The notes: generated by a model from the sequence alone, not told the origin. Counted from the first letter of the stretch, positions 43,324-52,642 are shown. The stretch: DNA of 64,000 nucleotides from Streptomyces sp. ISL-36 (GCF_018614205.1 NZ_JAGGOS010000047.1:36676-100675), one strand, 5' to 3'. A program made the numbers and translations.

Positions 43324-44628
43324 ATGCGATCCGACTCACCCTGGCGCGTGCCCGACTTCCGTACGCTCTTCTCCGCGGCCGTCCTCAGTCACCTCGGCAC
43401 CAACGTCGGACTCGTCGCCGTCCCGCTGGTCGCCGTCGAGGAGCTGCACGCCGGCCCCGGCGAGGTCGGCGCCCTCGCCACCTTCTCCACCCTCGCCTTC
43501 CTGCTCATCGGCCTTCCGGCCGGAGCATGGGTCGACCGGATGCGCGGGCGACGGGTCCTCATTGCCGCCGAGGCGGCGCGCGGACTGCTCTTCGCCTCCG
43601 TCCCCGTCGCCTGGTGGTGCGACACCCTGACCCTCGGTCAGCTCTACGCGGTCGTGCTCCTCAGCGGCTGCGCCATGGTCTTCTTCGACGTCACGGGGCA
43701 GAGCGTCCTGCCCCAACTGGTCCCACGGGGCGGGCTCGTCCAGGCCAACGCGGCCATGGTCAGCCTGATGGCCGTCACCAACGTCGCGGGGCGGGGCGCG
43801 GGAGGCGGCCTGGTCCAGCTGCTCACCGCCCCGCTCGCGGTGGCGGGTACCGCGGTGAGCCATCTCGCCTCCGCCGTACGGCTCCTGTGGCTGAAGGAGC
43901 GGGCCGCCGCGCCGGCCGCACACCCGCGTCGGCGGGAGCCGTTGCGCGCCCAGATCGCCGCGGGCGTACGGCACGTGCTCGGGAACAGGGAGCTGCGGGC
44001 GCTCGCCCTCTCCGCGGCGCTCACCAACCTCGGTTCGCAGATCCTCAACACCATGATGCCGGTGCTCTTCGTCCGCGAGCTCGGGCTCTCGGCGGGCGTC
44101 CTGGGGATCTACTGGGCGGCCGGCGGCGTCGGCCTGCTGCTCGGATCCCGCTGCGCCCGCGCGGTCGCCGCCCGCGTCGGGTTCGGCCGCACCCTTGGTC
44201 TCGCCGGCCTCCTGCTCGCGCCCGCCGGTCTCCTCGTCCCGCTCGTCGGGCGCGGCCCCTGGCTGTGGGTCGCGGGCGTGGGCTGGCTGCTCGCCATGTT
44301 CAAGACCGGGATGGACAACGTCCTCGGTGTGAGCCTGCGCCAGCGCATGACGCCGGACGCCATGCTCGGCCGCATGAACGCCACCTTCCGGTTCCTTCTC
44401 ACCGGGGCCCTCGCGATCGGTGCCGCGGTCTCGGGCGTTCTCGGTGAGATCGTCGGGGTGCACCCCACGCTGTGGGTGGGCGGGGCCCTTCTCGCCACCG
44501 CCTTCCTGCCGGTGTTCCTCTCCCCGGTCCGGACTCGCCGCGAACTGCCGACGGACGCGGTACAGGGCGAAGGGGCGGCCGCGGGGCTCACGCCTCGCGC
44601 GCCGACCGCCCCCGTACGGGAGGGGTGA
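43324..44628 (+). CDS. MFS transporter, probable exporter
   Basis: A 434-residue major facilitator with about 12 membrane helices. The cytoplasmic signature after helix 2 is GAWVDRMRGRRVL. It resembles drug/enterobactin-exporter-type actinobacterial MFS proteins. It begins 86 bases after the aminotransferase on the same strand and is the last gene of the cluster. It probably exports the product or provides self-protection. Ribosome site weak. Confidence 0.85.
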   Translation: MRSDSPWRVPDFRTLFSAAVLSHLGTNVGLVAVPLVAVEELHAGPGEVGALATFSTLAFLLIGLPAGAWVDRMRGRRVLIAAEAARGLLFASVPVAWWCDTLTLGQLYAVVLLSGCAMVFFDVTGQSVLPQLVPRGGLVQANAAMVSLMAVTNVAGRGAGGGLVQLLTAPLAVAGTAVSHLASAVRLLWLKERAAAPAAHPRRREPLRAQIAAGVRHVLGNRELRALALSAALTNLGSQILNTMMPVLFVRELGLSAGVLGIYWAAGGVGLLLGSRCARAVAARVGFGRTLGLAGLLLAPAGLLVPLVGRGPWLWVAGVGWLLAMFKTGMDNVLGVSLRQRMTPDAMLGRMNATFRFLLTGALAIGAAVSGVLGEIVGVHPTLWVGGALLATAFLPVFLSPVRTRRELPTDAVQGEGAAAGLTPRAPTAPVREG

Positions 44629-44644
44629 GCGTCACAGGGGCGGC

Positions 44645-45940
44645 TCAGTCGTCCAGGATCTCCACATCGAGGCGGCCGACGTGACCGGCGTCGGCCAGGA
44701 CATCGATCGCGGTGATCCGCCCGTCGAGCACCGTGAACTCGAGCACCGTGAGGTCGGGCACCGCGAGGGCGGGCCCAGTGAAGCCGGGCGCTGCGCGGCC
44801 GGGTTCCGTGCGGCCGGGTTCCGTGCGGCCTGGGCTCGTAAGGCCTGGGCTCGTAGTGCCTGGCGCCGGGAGGCCTGGCCTCGTAGTGCCTGGCCACGGG
44901 AGGCCTGGTCCGGCGAAGTCTGGGCCTGGGAGCCCTGGGCCCGCACGTTCCTCAGCCACCGGCGGCTCCCCGTCCGGCACCCACGCCAGGCCGGCCGCCC
45001 CGTCCACCAGCGCGAGCCTCGCCGCCCGTGCCCGGCCGGCGAGGCACTCGGCCACCGCCCGCGCCCCCTGCGCGGCCGTCACCCCGGCCTGTAGCGCCTC
45101 GGCGTCCGCCCGCAGCGTCACATCAGGGTCGAGGAGCGCGAGCAGCGCGTCGGCGTCGCCGTCCCGCGAGGCGGCGAGAAAGGCTGCGACGACCTCCCGC
45201 TGCCGGGGCAGGTCCGGTTCCGGCATCTCCTCCGTCCCCTGCACCCGCAGCCTGGCCCGGCTCGCGAGCTGCCGGGTGGCGGCCGGGGTGCGGTCCAGAA
45301 GGGGGGCGATCTCCTCGAAGGGAACCGCGAACATGTCATGGAGCACGAACGCCAGCCGCTCGGCCGGCGTGAGAGTGTCCTGGACGGCGAGCAGCGCCGC
45401 GCCGAGCGGGTCGGCGAGCAGCGCCTGCTGCTCGGGGTCGGTGGCCTGTTCGGGCCGGTGCGGCTCACCGGGCTCGCCGGCGGCCCACGGATCCCACGGC
45501 TCCTCGCGGCGGGCCACGCGCGAGCGCAGCCTGTCCAGGCAATCCCGCGCGACGATCACCGTCAGCCGACCGCTCAGATCCTCGACGCCACTGGCCTCGG
45601 GGCTCCGGGTGCCGGAGCGGCTCAGCCGCAGCCAGGCGTCCTGGACGGCGTCCTCCGCCTCGCCGAAGGAGCCGAGCATCCGGTACGCGACGGCTCGCAA
45701 CCGCGGCCGGTGGGCCTCGAAGCGATCGGCGAGGAGTGAGTCGTCCCGGGGCCCGTCAGCCCCGGGCGCGCCGGGCGCACTGGCAGCACCGGCAGCATTG
45801 GGAGAACCGGGAGCCCCGGGATCACCAGGCACGCCGAGGGCCGGCCCCCCGGTGGAGGGCCGGTCCGAGGCGGGCTGCCTGGTCAGTCGCCGTGCCCCGG
45901 TCCGCCGCTGCCGAAGCCGCCGCTGGAGATGCCACCCCAC
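44645..45940 (-). CDS. ECF sigma factor, SigJ-like with C-terminal SnoaL-type domain
   Basis: Up to 431 residues. Sigma region 2 (RLRAVAYRMLGSFGEAEDAV) is near 75-95 and region 4 (LTPAERLAFVLHDMFAVPFEEIAPLL) near 185-215. A C-terminal SnoaL-like domain starts with FLAASRDGDADALLALLDPD, as in ECF41/SigJ-type factors where it controls activity. Unusually that domain is interrupted by about 60 residues of Pro-Gly repeats (units like SPGRTEPGRTEPGR). The ATG at 45940 overlaps the upstream DUF6479-like gene by 58 bases; GTG 45832 is a likely alternative start. Target promoters unknown. Confidence 0.85.
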   Translation of the reverse strand: MGWHLQRRLRQRRTGARRLTRQPASDRPSTGGPALGVPGDPGAPGSPNAAGAASAPGAPGADGPRDDSLLADRFEAHRPRLRAVAYRMLGSFGEAEDAVQDAWLRLSRSGTRSPEASGVEDLSGRLTVIVARDCLDRLRSRVARREEPWDPWAAGEPGEPHRPEQATDPEQQALLADPLGAALLAVQDTLTPAERLAFVLHDMFAVPFEEIAPLLDRTPAATRQLASRARLRVQGTEEMPEPDLPRQREVVAAFLAASRDGDADALLALLDPDVTLRADAEALQAGVTAAQGARAVAECLAGRARAARLALVDGAAGLAWVPDGEPPVAEERAGPGLPGPDFAGPGLPWPGTTRPGLPAPGTTSPGLTSPGRTEPGRTEPGRAAPGFTGPALAVPDLTVLEFTVLDGRITAIDVLADAGHVGRLDVEILDD

Positions 45941-46284
45941 TTGCGCTTCTCCTCGCTGGGCGGTTCGGGTGAGGTCTCGGTCCCGGAGGTTCCGGAGTCC
46001 TTGAGCTGGTACGGCATGAGTCGGTGCTCGCCGTCGGTCTGAGGCATCTCGGCAGGCCTGCGGTACTCGGACATCTCACCGGGTAGGCGGTCCGTCTCCG
46101 GCCGGTGCGGCTGCTCCTCCGGCTTGGGCGTCGGGCTCTCCCTGTCCCGGATCCTCATGCCGAGCACGAACGCGCCGATCAGGACGGCGACGACGACCAG
46201 GCCGCCGAGGACCTGGGCCAGCCCGGACTGCCAGACCTTGGCCGCCAGGACGACCTCTTCAGAACTCATGACAAATGCGTTCAT
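45883..46284 (-). CDS. Small membrane protein, DUF6479-like
   Basis: A 133-residue protein. A short N-terminal part is followed by one membrane helix (about 25-45, VLGGLVVVAVLIGAFVLGM). A long charged, Pro/Glu-rich cytoplasmic or periplasmic tail ends in a Gly-rich stretch. This matches a widespread Streptomyces family of unknown function (DUF6479). ATG 46269 is an alternative start. The end may overlap the sigma factor gene. Confidence 0.75.
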   Translation of the reverse strand: MNAFVMSSEEVVLAAKVWQSGLAQVLGGLVVVAVLIGAFVLGMRIRDRESPTPKPEEQPHRPETDRLPGEMSEYRRPAEMPQTDGEHRLMPYQLKDSGTSGTETSPEPPSEEKRKWGGISSGGFGSGGPGHGD

Positions 46285-46443
46285 ATCTCAGCAATACCCC
46301 GTCTCGCGGCAGAGAGGCATTTCTGGAGGGCCGAACTCGTGGCAAACCTCGTGTGAAACATTTCCGGGCGCCCGTCGCGTCATTGAGGTGTACAGCGACG
46401 ACCACACCACGTGACACCACGTGACCGCGACGGAGGGAGGGGC

Positions 46444-46953
46444 ATGAGAAAGTCCCGCGCGGACGAGTTCCTGGAGTTCGCCTCCGCACGAACGGGGCAC
46501 CTGTTCCGGTCGGCCTGCCTGCTGACCAGCGGCGACACACACCTTGCCGAGGACCTGACGCAGGAGACGCTGGGCCGGATGTACGCCCTGTGGGGGCGGA
46601 TGGCGCGGATCGACAACCCGGCCGGCTACGCGCAGACCGTGCTGGTCCGCACGTTCCTCAGCCACCAGCGGCGCCGCTCCGCGACCGAGCGCCCGCTCGG
46701 GGAGGTGCCCGAGCGGGCCCCCGACAGGTGGGACGACCCGGTGCTGCGGATCGCGCTGCTCGACGCGCTGGCTGCGCTGGCGCCGAAGGACCGGGCGGTC
46801 GTGGTGCTGCGGTACTGGGAGGACCGCAGCGTCGAGGAGACCGCCGATGTCCTGCATGTGAGCTCGGCGGCGGTACGCACCCGCTGCACGCGCGCCCTGG
46901 CCAAGCTCAGGGAAAGGCTCGGCGGCAGCATCGTCGAGTTCGCCCCGCGCTGA
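46444..46953 (+). CDS. SigE-family ECF RNA polymerase sigma factor
   Basis: A 169-residue two-domain sigma factor. Region 2 (FLEFASARTGHLFRSACLL to LTQETLGRMYALWGRM) is at about 9-60. Region 4 (ALAALAPKDRAVVVLRYWED to VSSAAVRTRCTRALAKL) is at about 105-155. ATG 46444 follows GGAGGGAGGGG. Its likely partner is the membrane protein gene downstream, which could act as an anti-sigma factor or target. Confidence 0.9.
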   Translation: MRKSRADEFLEFASARTGHLFRSACLLTSGDTHLAEDLTQETLGRMYALWGRMARIDNPAGYAQTVLVRTFLSHQRRRSATERPLGEVPERAPDRWDDPVLRIALLDALAALAPKDRAVVVLRYWEDRSVEETADVLHVSSAAVRTRCTRALAKLRERLGGSIVEFAPR

Positions 46954-47016
46954 CCCTGGCGTCGGCGTTTTTCGAAACTCTTACTTTCACCCATGGACCG
47001 GAGACGGTGATTCGGC

Positions 47017-48315
47017 ATGCCTCTGAACGAGGGACACGAAGGATTCGAGGAGGAGCTCGGTGAGGCCCTGCGCCGCACCGGCGACGGCTTCGCCGCGGAC
47101 AACCGGAGCGAGCTGGTGACCGGCGGGCTGAACCGGGGCCGGCGCCGTCTGCTGCGCCGCCGGGCGACCGCCGTGACCGGCAGTGTGCTGGCCTTCGCGG
47201 TGATCGGCGTGGGCGGGGTCTACGGCGGCGACCTGCTCGGCTCGGGCGGAGCGGCCCAGGGCGCCTCGGTGGCGGGCCCCGCCCCGACCAAGGGCCCCGG
47301 CGAGTCCGCCGGCGACAAGCCCGTACCGGCCGACAAGGGGGGGATGGAGGCGCAGATCCCAGTCGCGGAGATGGCGGCCGTCCTCAAGGCGAACACCCCG
47401 GCCGGCGACTGGACCGTCACCGACGAGAACGGCAGGGGACAGCACGTCGCGGCCGTCTACGACGACGGCAAGGGACCGGCGGCCGTGTCCGTCGGCCTCT
47501 ACCGGGCGGGGGAGGGCGGCGAGGCCGGCGAGGGCCAGGTCACCTGCCCGGACGAGACCTACGTCCCGCACGACTCCTGCACCAGCGAGAAGCTGCCCGG
47601 CGGCGACCGGCTGATGGTTTTCCAGGGGTACGAGTACCCGGACAGGCGCGTGGACACCAAGAACTGGCGGGCGGTCCTGCTCACCAAGGACGGGTTCCTG
47701 ATCGACGCGAGCGAGTACAACGCGGCCGCCGAGAAGGGCTCCCCGGTCAGCCGCACCGACCCGCCCTTCACCCCCTCCCAGCTGAAGTCGCTGGTCACGG
47801 CGGCGGGCTGGCGCCCCCTGCTTGAGCAGCTGCCGGTGAACAAGATCGAGCAGGGTGGGCCGGGCGCGGACACCGCGCCCCCGGAGGCGGACGGCGCGGC
47901 CGTGCAGGCGACCCTGCGCTCGCTGCTTCCCAAGGGCCTGACGGTCGTCTCCAAGGGCGGCGACAGCGCGTTCGCCTACGTGGTCGTGAACGACGGCAAG
48001 GGCAAGAGCCTCGTCGAGATCAACGTGCAGAACGGCATGGGCGATGTGGCCGGGGAGCTGTTTGGCAGCGGGGCCACCACGCTGCCCGACGGGCGGCTCG
48101 TGAAGGTGACCCAGCGGCCTGGCGAGAAGGGCGGCGCGGGCGTGGTCTGGTGGACGGCCGACACCCTCACCAAGGACGGTTTCCGGGTCGTGGTCTCCGC
48201 GTTCAACACGGGCGCGCAGCACGCCGACGCGACCCGCGCCGAGCCGGCGCTGACGACGGAGCAGCTGAAGGCGATCGCCCTCAGCCCCAAGTGGACGAAG
48301 TTCGCCACGCGGTGA
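47017..48315 (+). CDS. Single-pass membrane protein paired with the SigE-type sigma factor
   Basis: A 432-residue protein. A cytoplasmic N-terminus (1-50, Arg-rich) is followed by one membrane helix (about 53-72, TGSVLAFAVIGVGGVYGG) and a large extracytoplasmic domain with one cysteine pair (near 182 and 192). In Streptomyces such genes regularly follow SigE-family sigma factors, and the short N-terminus may bind the sigma factor. No zinc anti-sigma motif (HXXXCXXC) is visible. The stop codon is built into an 8-bp repeat array. Confidence 0.75.
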   Translation: MPLNEGHEGFEEELGEALRRTGDGFAADNRSELVTGGLNRGRRRLLRRRATAVTGSVLAFAVIGVGGVYGGDLLGSGGAAQGASVAGPAPTKGPGESAGDKPVPADKGGMEAQIPVAEMAAVLKANTPAGDWTVTDENGRGQHVAAVYDDGKGPAAVSVGLYRAGEGGEAGEGQVTCPDETYVPHDSCTSEKLPGGDRLMVFQGYEYPDRRVDTKNWRAVLLTKDGFLIDASEYNAAAEKGSPVSRTDPPFTPSQLKSLVTAAGWRPLLEQLPVNKIEQGGPGADTAPPEADGAAVQATLRSLLPKGLTVVSKGGDSAFAYVVVNDGKGKSLVEINVQNGMGDVAGELFGSGATTLPDGRLVKVTQRPGEKGGAGVVWWTADTLTKDGFRVVVSAFNTGAQHADATRAEPALTTEQLKAIALSPKWTKFATR

Positions 48316-48422
48316 CGCGGTGACGCGGTGACGCGGTGACGCGGTGACGCGGCGAGGCTGTCACGCATTGGGGCAGTGACGCAGTGACGCAGTGACGCAG
48401 TGACGCAGTGACGCAGTGACGT
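48311..48422. repeat. Two arrays of 8-bp tandem repeats
   Basis: Five copies of GGTGACGC (48311-48350), a short spacer, then five copies of AGTGACGC and one variant (48375-48422). It begins inside the stop codon of the membrane-protein gene. The spacer-free short unit excludes CRISPR. Slippage-prone; may vary between strains. Confidence 0.9.
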
Positions 48423-48469
48423 AGTGGCGGCAGGAGGCCGGGCCCGGTGGGGGACCGGTCTCCTGCCCG

Positions 48470-50161
48470 TCACTTCGCGTCCGAGTACCGCTCCACCGTC
48501 GCCGTCGTGAACGGGAAACGCACCGGTGTCTGCCCGAAAGCGATCCGCCCCGCCTCGTCCCCGGCCGCGCGGATCGCCTCCGTCACCGCTTCCGCCTCCT
48601 CGGCCGGGCAGTGCACGATCACCTCGTCGTGCTGGAAGAAGACCAGCTCGGCCCGCATCCCGGCGGTGGCACGCCGCAGCGCGGCGAGCATCAGCAGCGC
48701 CCAGTCGGCGGCGCTGCCCTGGACGACGAAGTTACGGGTGAACCGCCCCCGCGCACGGGCGTTGCCGGAGGCGTATCCCGGGGTGAACTCCGCTTCCCGG
48801 ACAGGGCCGTCCGCGGTCTCCTGAGGGAGACCGGCCTCGTCGTCGTCGCCCGCACCGACCGCCCGCGGGCTGGTGCGCCCGAGCCAGGTCCGTACGAGCC
48901 GGCCCTCCTCGCCGGCCTTCGCCGCGTCGTCGACGTAGGCGACGGCGAGGGGGAAACGGCGGCGCAGCGCGGCCAGGTTCTTCAGACCGTCGCCGCTGGT
49001 CTGACCGTAGATCGCCCCGAGCAGGGCGATTTTGGCGTGGTCGCGGTCGCCGGAGAACGCGCGGTCCGACAGCCGGGTGTAGAGGTCGTCGGGGTGCCCG
49101 GCGACCTCCATCAGGCCCGGGTCGCGGGAGATCGCGGCCAGGACCCGGGGCTCCATCTGGTCGGCGTCGGCGACGACGAGCCGCCAGCCCTCGTCGGCGA
49201 CGACCGCCTGCCGGATGATCTTGGGGATCTGCAGCGCGCCGCCGCCGTTGGTCGTCCAGCGGCCGCTGACCGTGCCCCCGGGCAGGTACTCGGGGCGGAA
49301 CCGGCCGTCCCGCACCCAGTCCTGGAGCCAGGACCAGCCGTGGGCGGTCCAGATCCGGTACAGCTTCTTGTAGGCGATCAGCGGCTCCACCGCGGGGTGG
49401 TCGAGCTCCGCCAACTCCCAGCGGCGGGTGGACTTCACCCGGATCCCGGCCTGGGCGAAGGCCTTGACGACATCGGCCGGCAGGTCCGGGCGGACGCGCC
49501 GGCCGAAGGCGTCGGAGACCTGGTCGGCGAGTTCGGCGAGGCGGCGGGGCTCGCCACCGCCCGCGTACCGCTCGCCGAGCAGTTCGTGCAGGAGAGCCCG
49601 GTGTACGTCGGCCCGCCACGGCAGCCCGGCCCGGTGCATCTCGGCGGCGACGAGCATGCCCGCGGACTCGGCCGCGGTGAGCAGCCGCATGCGCCCCGGG
49701 TGCTCCGCCCGGTCGTGACGCCGCTGCTGCTCGGCGTACACCTCCAGAAGCCCCTCGAAGGGGAGGCCGGCGACGGGGGCCGGCTCGAAGAGCGAGTCCT
49801 GGGAGCCGGGCTCGGCGGCCCTCTGCGGGGGGTCGGGCGGTACGGGGGCGTTCCGCAGCCGCGCGAGGGCGGCCGCCGCGGACCGGGGCTCGCCGAGCCG
49901 CCCCTCGTGCCCGAGGAGGAGCTGCTCGGCGTCCTCGATGTCGTAGCACCGCTCGACGCGTACCCCCGCGGCGAGAAGGCGCGGATAGACCTCGGCGGTC
50001 GAGCGCCACACCCAGCGGGCGACGCCGGGGCGGGAGCGTACGGCCTCCACGAGATCGGGCTCGCGCAGGACGGGCCCGGCGGGCAGCCCGTCGGGGCCGA
50101 GCGGGACGAGCAGCGCTCCGTCCCCCTCCGCCTCACCGGCCAGCGCCCACCTCTCGCTCAC
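48470..50161 (-). CDS. Family A DNA polymerase with degenerate N-terminal exonuclease-like domain
   Basis: A 563-residue protein of the actinobacterial second DNA-polymerase-I type, annotated in the family as a bifunctional 3'-5' exonuclease/polymerase. Polymerase motifs: VVADADQMEPRVLAAI (motif A, near 305), the O-helix KIALLGAIYGQTSG (near 365), and FFQHDEVIVHCP (motif C, near 515). The N-terminal 170 residues are shorter than in PolA and no 5' nuclease is present. GTG 50161 gives the family-like start (SERWALAGE). It is probably a repair or translesion enzyme; the essential polA should be elsewhere. Confidence 0.88.
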   Translation of the reverse strand: MSERWALAGEAEGDGALLVPLGPDGLPAGPVLREPDLVEAVRSRPGVARWVWRSTAEVYPRLLAAGVRVERCYDIEDAEQLLLGHEGRLGEPRSAAAALARLRNAPVPPDPPQRAAEPGSQDSLFEPAPVAGLPFEGLLEVYAEQQRRHDRAEHPGRMRLLTAAESAGMLVAAEMHRAGLPWRADVHRALLHELLGERYAGGGEPRRLAELADQVSDAFGRRVRPDLPADVVKAFAQAGIRVKSTRRWELAELDHPAVEPLIAYKKLYRIWTAHGWSWLQDWVRDGRFRPEYLPGGTVSGRWTTNGGGALQIPKIIRQAVVADEGWRLVVADADQMEPRVLAAISRDPGLMEVAGHPDDLYTRLSDRAFSGDRDHAKIALLGAIYGQTSGDGLKNLAALRRRFPLAVAYVDDAAKAGEEGRLVRTWLGRTSPRAVGAGDDDEAGLPQETADGPVREAEFTPGYASGNARARGRFTRNFVVQGSAADWALLMLAALRRATAGMRAELVFFQHDEVIVHCPAEEAEAVTEAIRAAGDEAGRIAFGQTPVRFPFTTATVERYSDAK

Positions 50162-50309
50162 AGGTGCGAGTCTGGCACCCCCCACTGACAGCGGCCCGTC
50201 GCCACGTCTGCCGGGTCACGGCCCGTCGTGCCCGTCGGGTCACGCCCTGATGCGTCTGCCGGGTCACGCCCCCTGTGCCTGTCGGGTCACGCCCCCCGCC
50301 CGCGCCCGG

Positions 50310-51554
50310 TCACGCGGCCTTGTGGAAGAGGGCCGCCGCCTCGCCGCGCGAGCCCACTCCCAGCTTCGTCAGGATGTTCGCGACGTGGAACTTCACCGTG
50401 GACTCGCTGATGTGGAGCTCCTGGGCGATCTGCCGGTTCCGGTGGCCGAGCGCCAGATGGGTCAGGACCTCCAGCTCCCGGTCGCCGAGCCCGTTGAGCG
50501 GGTCCGCCGCCGTGACCGGCGCGTCCGGTGTGGCCAGCGGGAGGGACGCCGTCAGCGTCGTGCCCCAGCCCGGGACCGCGTCCATCTCCAGACGGCCGCC
50601 GAGCACCTCCAGCCGGTCCGTGATGCTGCCGGCCCCCAGCGGGCAGGCGTCCAGGCCGCCCGCGCCGTCGTCGCGCACCGTGGCCCGCAGCTCGTGCTCC
50701 GTCACCTGCCAGCCGACGTGGACACGGCTCACCGTGTCCTGCTCCAGGACCACCAGCAGCAGCGCCCGGACGATCGCCCGCGCTCCGTGCGCCACGTCCG
50801 CCGCGAGGGAGCGCGAGCTGTCCGGCGGGCCGAGCTCCAGACGTACGGGGCTGTGCCGCAGCATCGTCCGCAGCCCGTCGGCGAGCCGGTCGAAGGCCTC
50901 CCGGGCCGGTTCCTCGGCGACCGAACGGTCCCGCTTCGCCTCCGCCCGCATCTCGATCAGCGCGTTGACGGCGAGGTCGGTCGCGGTCACCCGGGCCGAA
51001 CTGTCGTCCAGGGCCCGACTGCGGAGCACCCCGAGGACCCCCGAGAGCGCCGCCGCGTGCGCCGTCGTCAGCTCGGCGATCACGCGCGCCCGAGTGTCGG
51101 CCGCCGCCCGCGAACGGGCCAGCGCCCCCGGCAGCGCCTCCACGGCGAACCGGTCGAAGTGGCTGGTCACCAGGTCCCACAGGGCCTGCGCCACGGCCAG
51201 CTCGGCCTCGGCGACGGGCTCGGCGCCCTCGTCCCGCAGGAGCACGAGGACCGACCGGCGCGCGGTCGCGTCGCTCGTCACGGCGACGACCTCGCGGGCG
51301 ATGCCACCGGCCGTGGCCCTGCCCTGCCAAGGGGACCCGGCCGTACCGGACATGAGCAGCGGAGTGAGTTCGGCTGCGGTGAGCAGGTCCGTCTCGCCGA
51401 ACGCCTTGAAGGGGGAGTGGGCGCAGTGCGTGGAGAGTTCGGCGGCACCGCGGTGCGGGATCAGGGGCGCCAGGACGGCCGAGAGCCGGGGCAGGATCTC
51501 GCCGAGGGGCTGCTGGATGATCTCGTACGCGGTGTTCAGCGTGGTCGCGTCCAT
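50310..51554 (-). CDS. Histidine-kinase-like ATPase fused to a LuxR DNA-binding domain
   Basis: A 414-residue protein. A sensor-like N-terminus (about 20-170) is followed by a helical segment with HAAALSGVLGVLRSRAL, then a GHKL ATPase region (about 255-340, VRDDGAGGLDACPLG). A C-terminal LuxR HTH (about 350-410, LGDRELEVLTHLALGHRN) completes it. A kinase-like ATPase joined to its own DNA-binding domain suggests a one-component regulator. ATG 51554 follows a GGA site and is divergent from the oxidoreductase gene 140 bases away, its likely target. Confidence 0.8.
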   Translation of the reverse strand: MDATTLNTAYEIIQQPLGEILPRLSAVLAPLIPHRGAAELSTHCAHSPFKAFGETDLLTAAELTPLLMSGTAGSPWQGRATAGGIAREVVAVTSDATARRSVLVLLRDEGAEPVAEAELAVAQALWDLVTSHFDRFAVEALPGALARSRAAADTRARVIAELTTAHAAALSGVLGVLRSRALDDSSARVTATDLAVNALIEMRAEAKRDRSVAEEPAREAFDRLADGLRTMLRHSPVRLELGPPDSSRSLAADVAHGARAIVRALLLVVLEQDTVSRVHVGWQVTEHELRATVRDDGAGGLDACPLGAGSITDRLEVLGGRLEMDAVPGWGTTLTASLPLATPDAPVTAADPLNGLGDRELEVLTHLALGHRNRQIAQELHISESTVKFHVANILTKLGVGSRGEAAALFHKAA

Positions 51555-51693
51555 GGGGTCCAGCGTAGTGAGGGTGGGGCGGTGGGCGGCCCGCCTTTCG
51601 GACAGGTGGGACTGGCCGTTGGACGGGCGGGGTGGAGGGGCTGTCGATCGCACGCTTGGTCCATCGACACAACGAGGTCCCACGGAGGGCGAG

Positions 51694-52611
51694 ATGGAAG
51701 CGATCACGTACGAGGAGTTCGGCGGCCCCGAGGTCCTGCGCCACGAGAGCGGGGTGGCCGTGCCCGAGCCGGGCGCCGGTGCGGTACGGGTGAAGGTGGC
51801 GGCGGTCGGCGTCAACCCGGTGGACTACAAGCGTCGTTACGGATGGGTCGAGGCGTTCTACCCGACGACGTTCCCGGCCGTTCCCGGTCTGGAGTTCGCC
51901 GGGACGGTGGACGCGCTGGGGGAGGGCGTGACGGGGGTCGCCGTCGGTGACGAGGTGTTCGGCTGGACGACGACCGGCGCCTACGCCCAGTACGCCTTGG
52001 CCGAGCTCTTCCTGCCCAAGCCGGCCGGGCTGACCTGGGAGCAGGCCGCGAGCCTGCCGGTGGCCGGCGAGACGGCGGCGCGCGTACTGGAGCTGCTCGG
52101 TCTGAAGGAGGGCGAGACCCTGCTCCTGCACGGTGCGGCGGGTGTCGTCGGCTCGGTCGCCGTACAGCTCGCGGTCGCGGCGGGTGCGACGGTCATCGGT
52201 ACCGCGTCGGAGGCCAACCACGCCTATCTGCGGGACCTGGGCGCGATTCCGGTGGCGTACGGGGAGGGCCTGGCGGACCGGATCAGGTCGGCGGCCCCGG
52301 ACGGCGTCGACGCGGTCTTCGACGCGGCGGGGCACGACAACCTGCCGCTCTCGATCGAGCTGATGGGCGGAGCGAAGGAGCGGATCGTCACGATCGCGGC
52401 GCCGGACGCGGAGCAGCACGGGATCGTGTTCTCGGGCGTGACCGCGTCACCGGCCGAGGTGCGTACCTGGCTGACGGCCCACGCCCGCCTGGCGGCGGAG
52501 GGACGCCTGTCCGTCCGCCTGGCGCAGACGCTCCCCCTGAAGGAGGCGGCGAAGGCCCAGGAGCTGAGCGAGACGGGCCACGTGCGGGGCAAGGTGATCC
52601 TGCTGCCGTAG
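51694..52611 (+). CDS. Quinone-oxidoreductase-type NADP-dependent dehydrogenase
   Basis: A 305-residue medium-chain reductase without structural zinc cysteines. It starts MEAITYEEFGGPEVL and has the NADP loop LLHGAAGVVGSVAVQLA near 145-161 and the substrate-domain AAVGVNPVDYKRR near 37-49. It reduces quinones, enones or similar electrophiles with NADPH. ATG 51694 follows GGAGG. Divergent from the kinase-LuxR fusion, which probably controls it. Confidence 0.9.
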   Translation: MEAITYEEFGGPEVLRHESGVAVPEPGAGAVRVKVAAVGVNPVDYKRRYGWVEAFYPTTFPAVPGLEFAGTVDALGEGVTGVAVGDEVFGWTTTGAYAQYALAELFLPKPAGLTWEQAASLPVAGETAARVLELLGLKEGETLLLHGAAGVVGSVAVQLAVAAGATVIGTASEANHAYLRDLGAIPVAYGEGLADRIRSAAPDGVDAVFDAAGHDNLPLSIELMGGAKERIVTIAAPDAEQHGIVFSGVTASPAEVRTWLTAHARLAAEGRLSVRLAQTLPLKEAAKAQELSETGHVRGKVILLP

Positions 52612-52642
52612 GGGATTCCTACGGGGACGTCCGAGGAACCGT

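Noticed and set aside
48311..48422. CRISPR array
   Set aside because: Units are 8 bp with no spacers and no cas genes are nearby.
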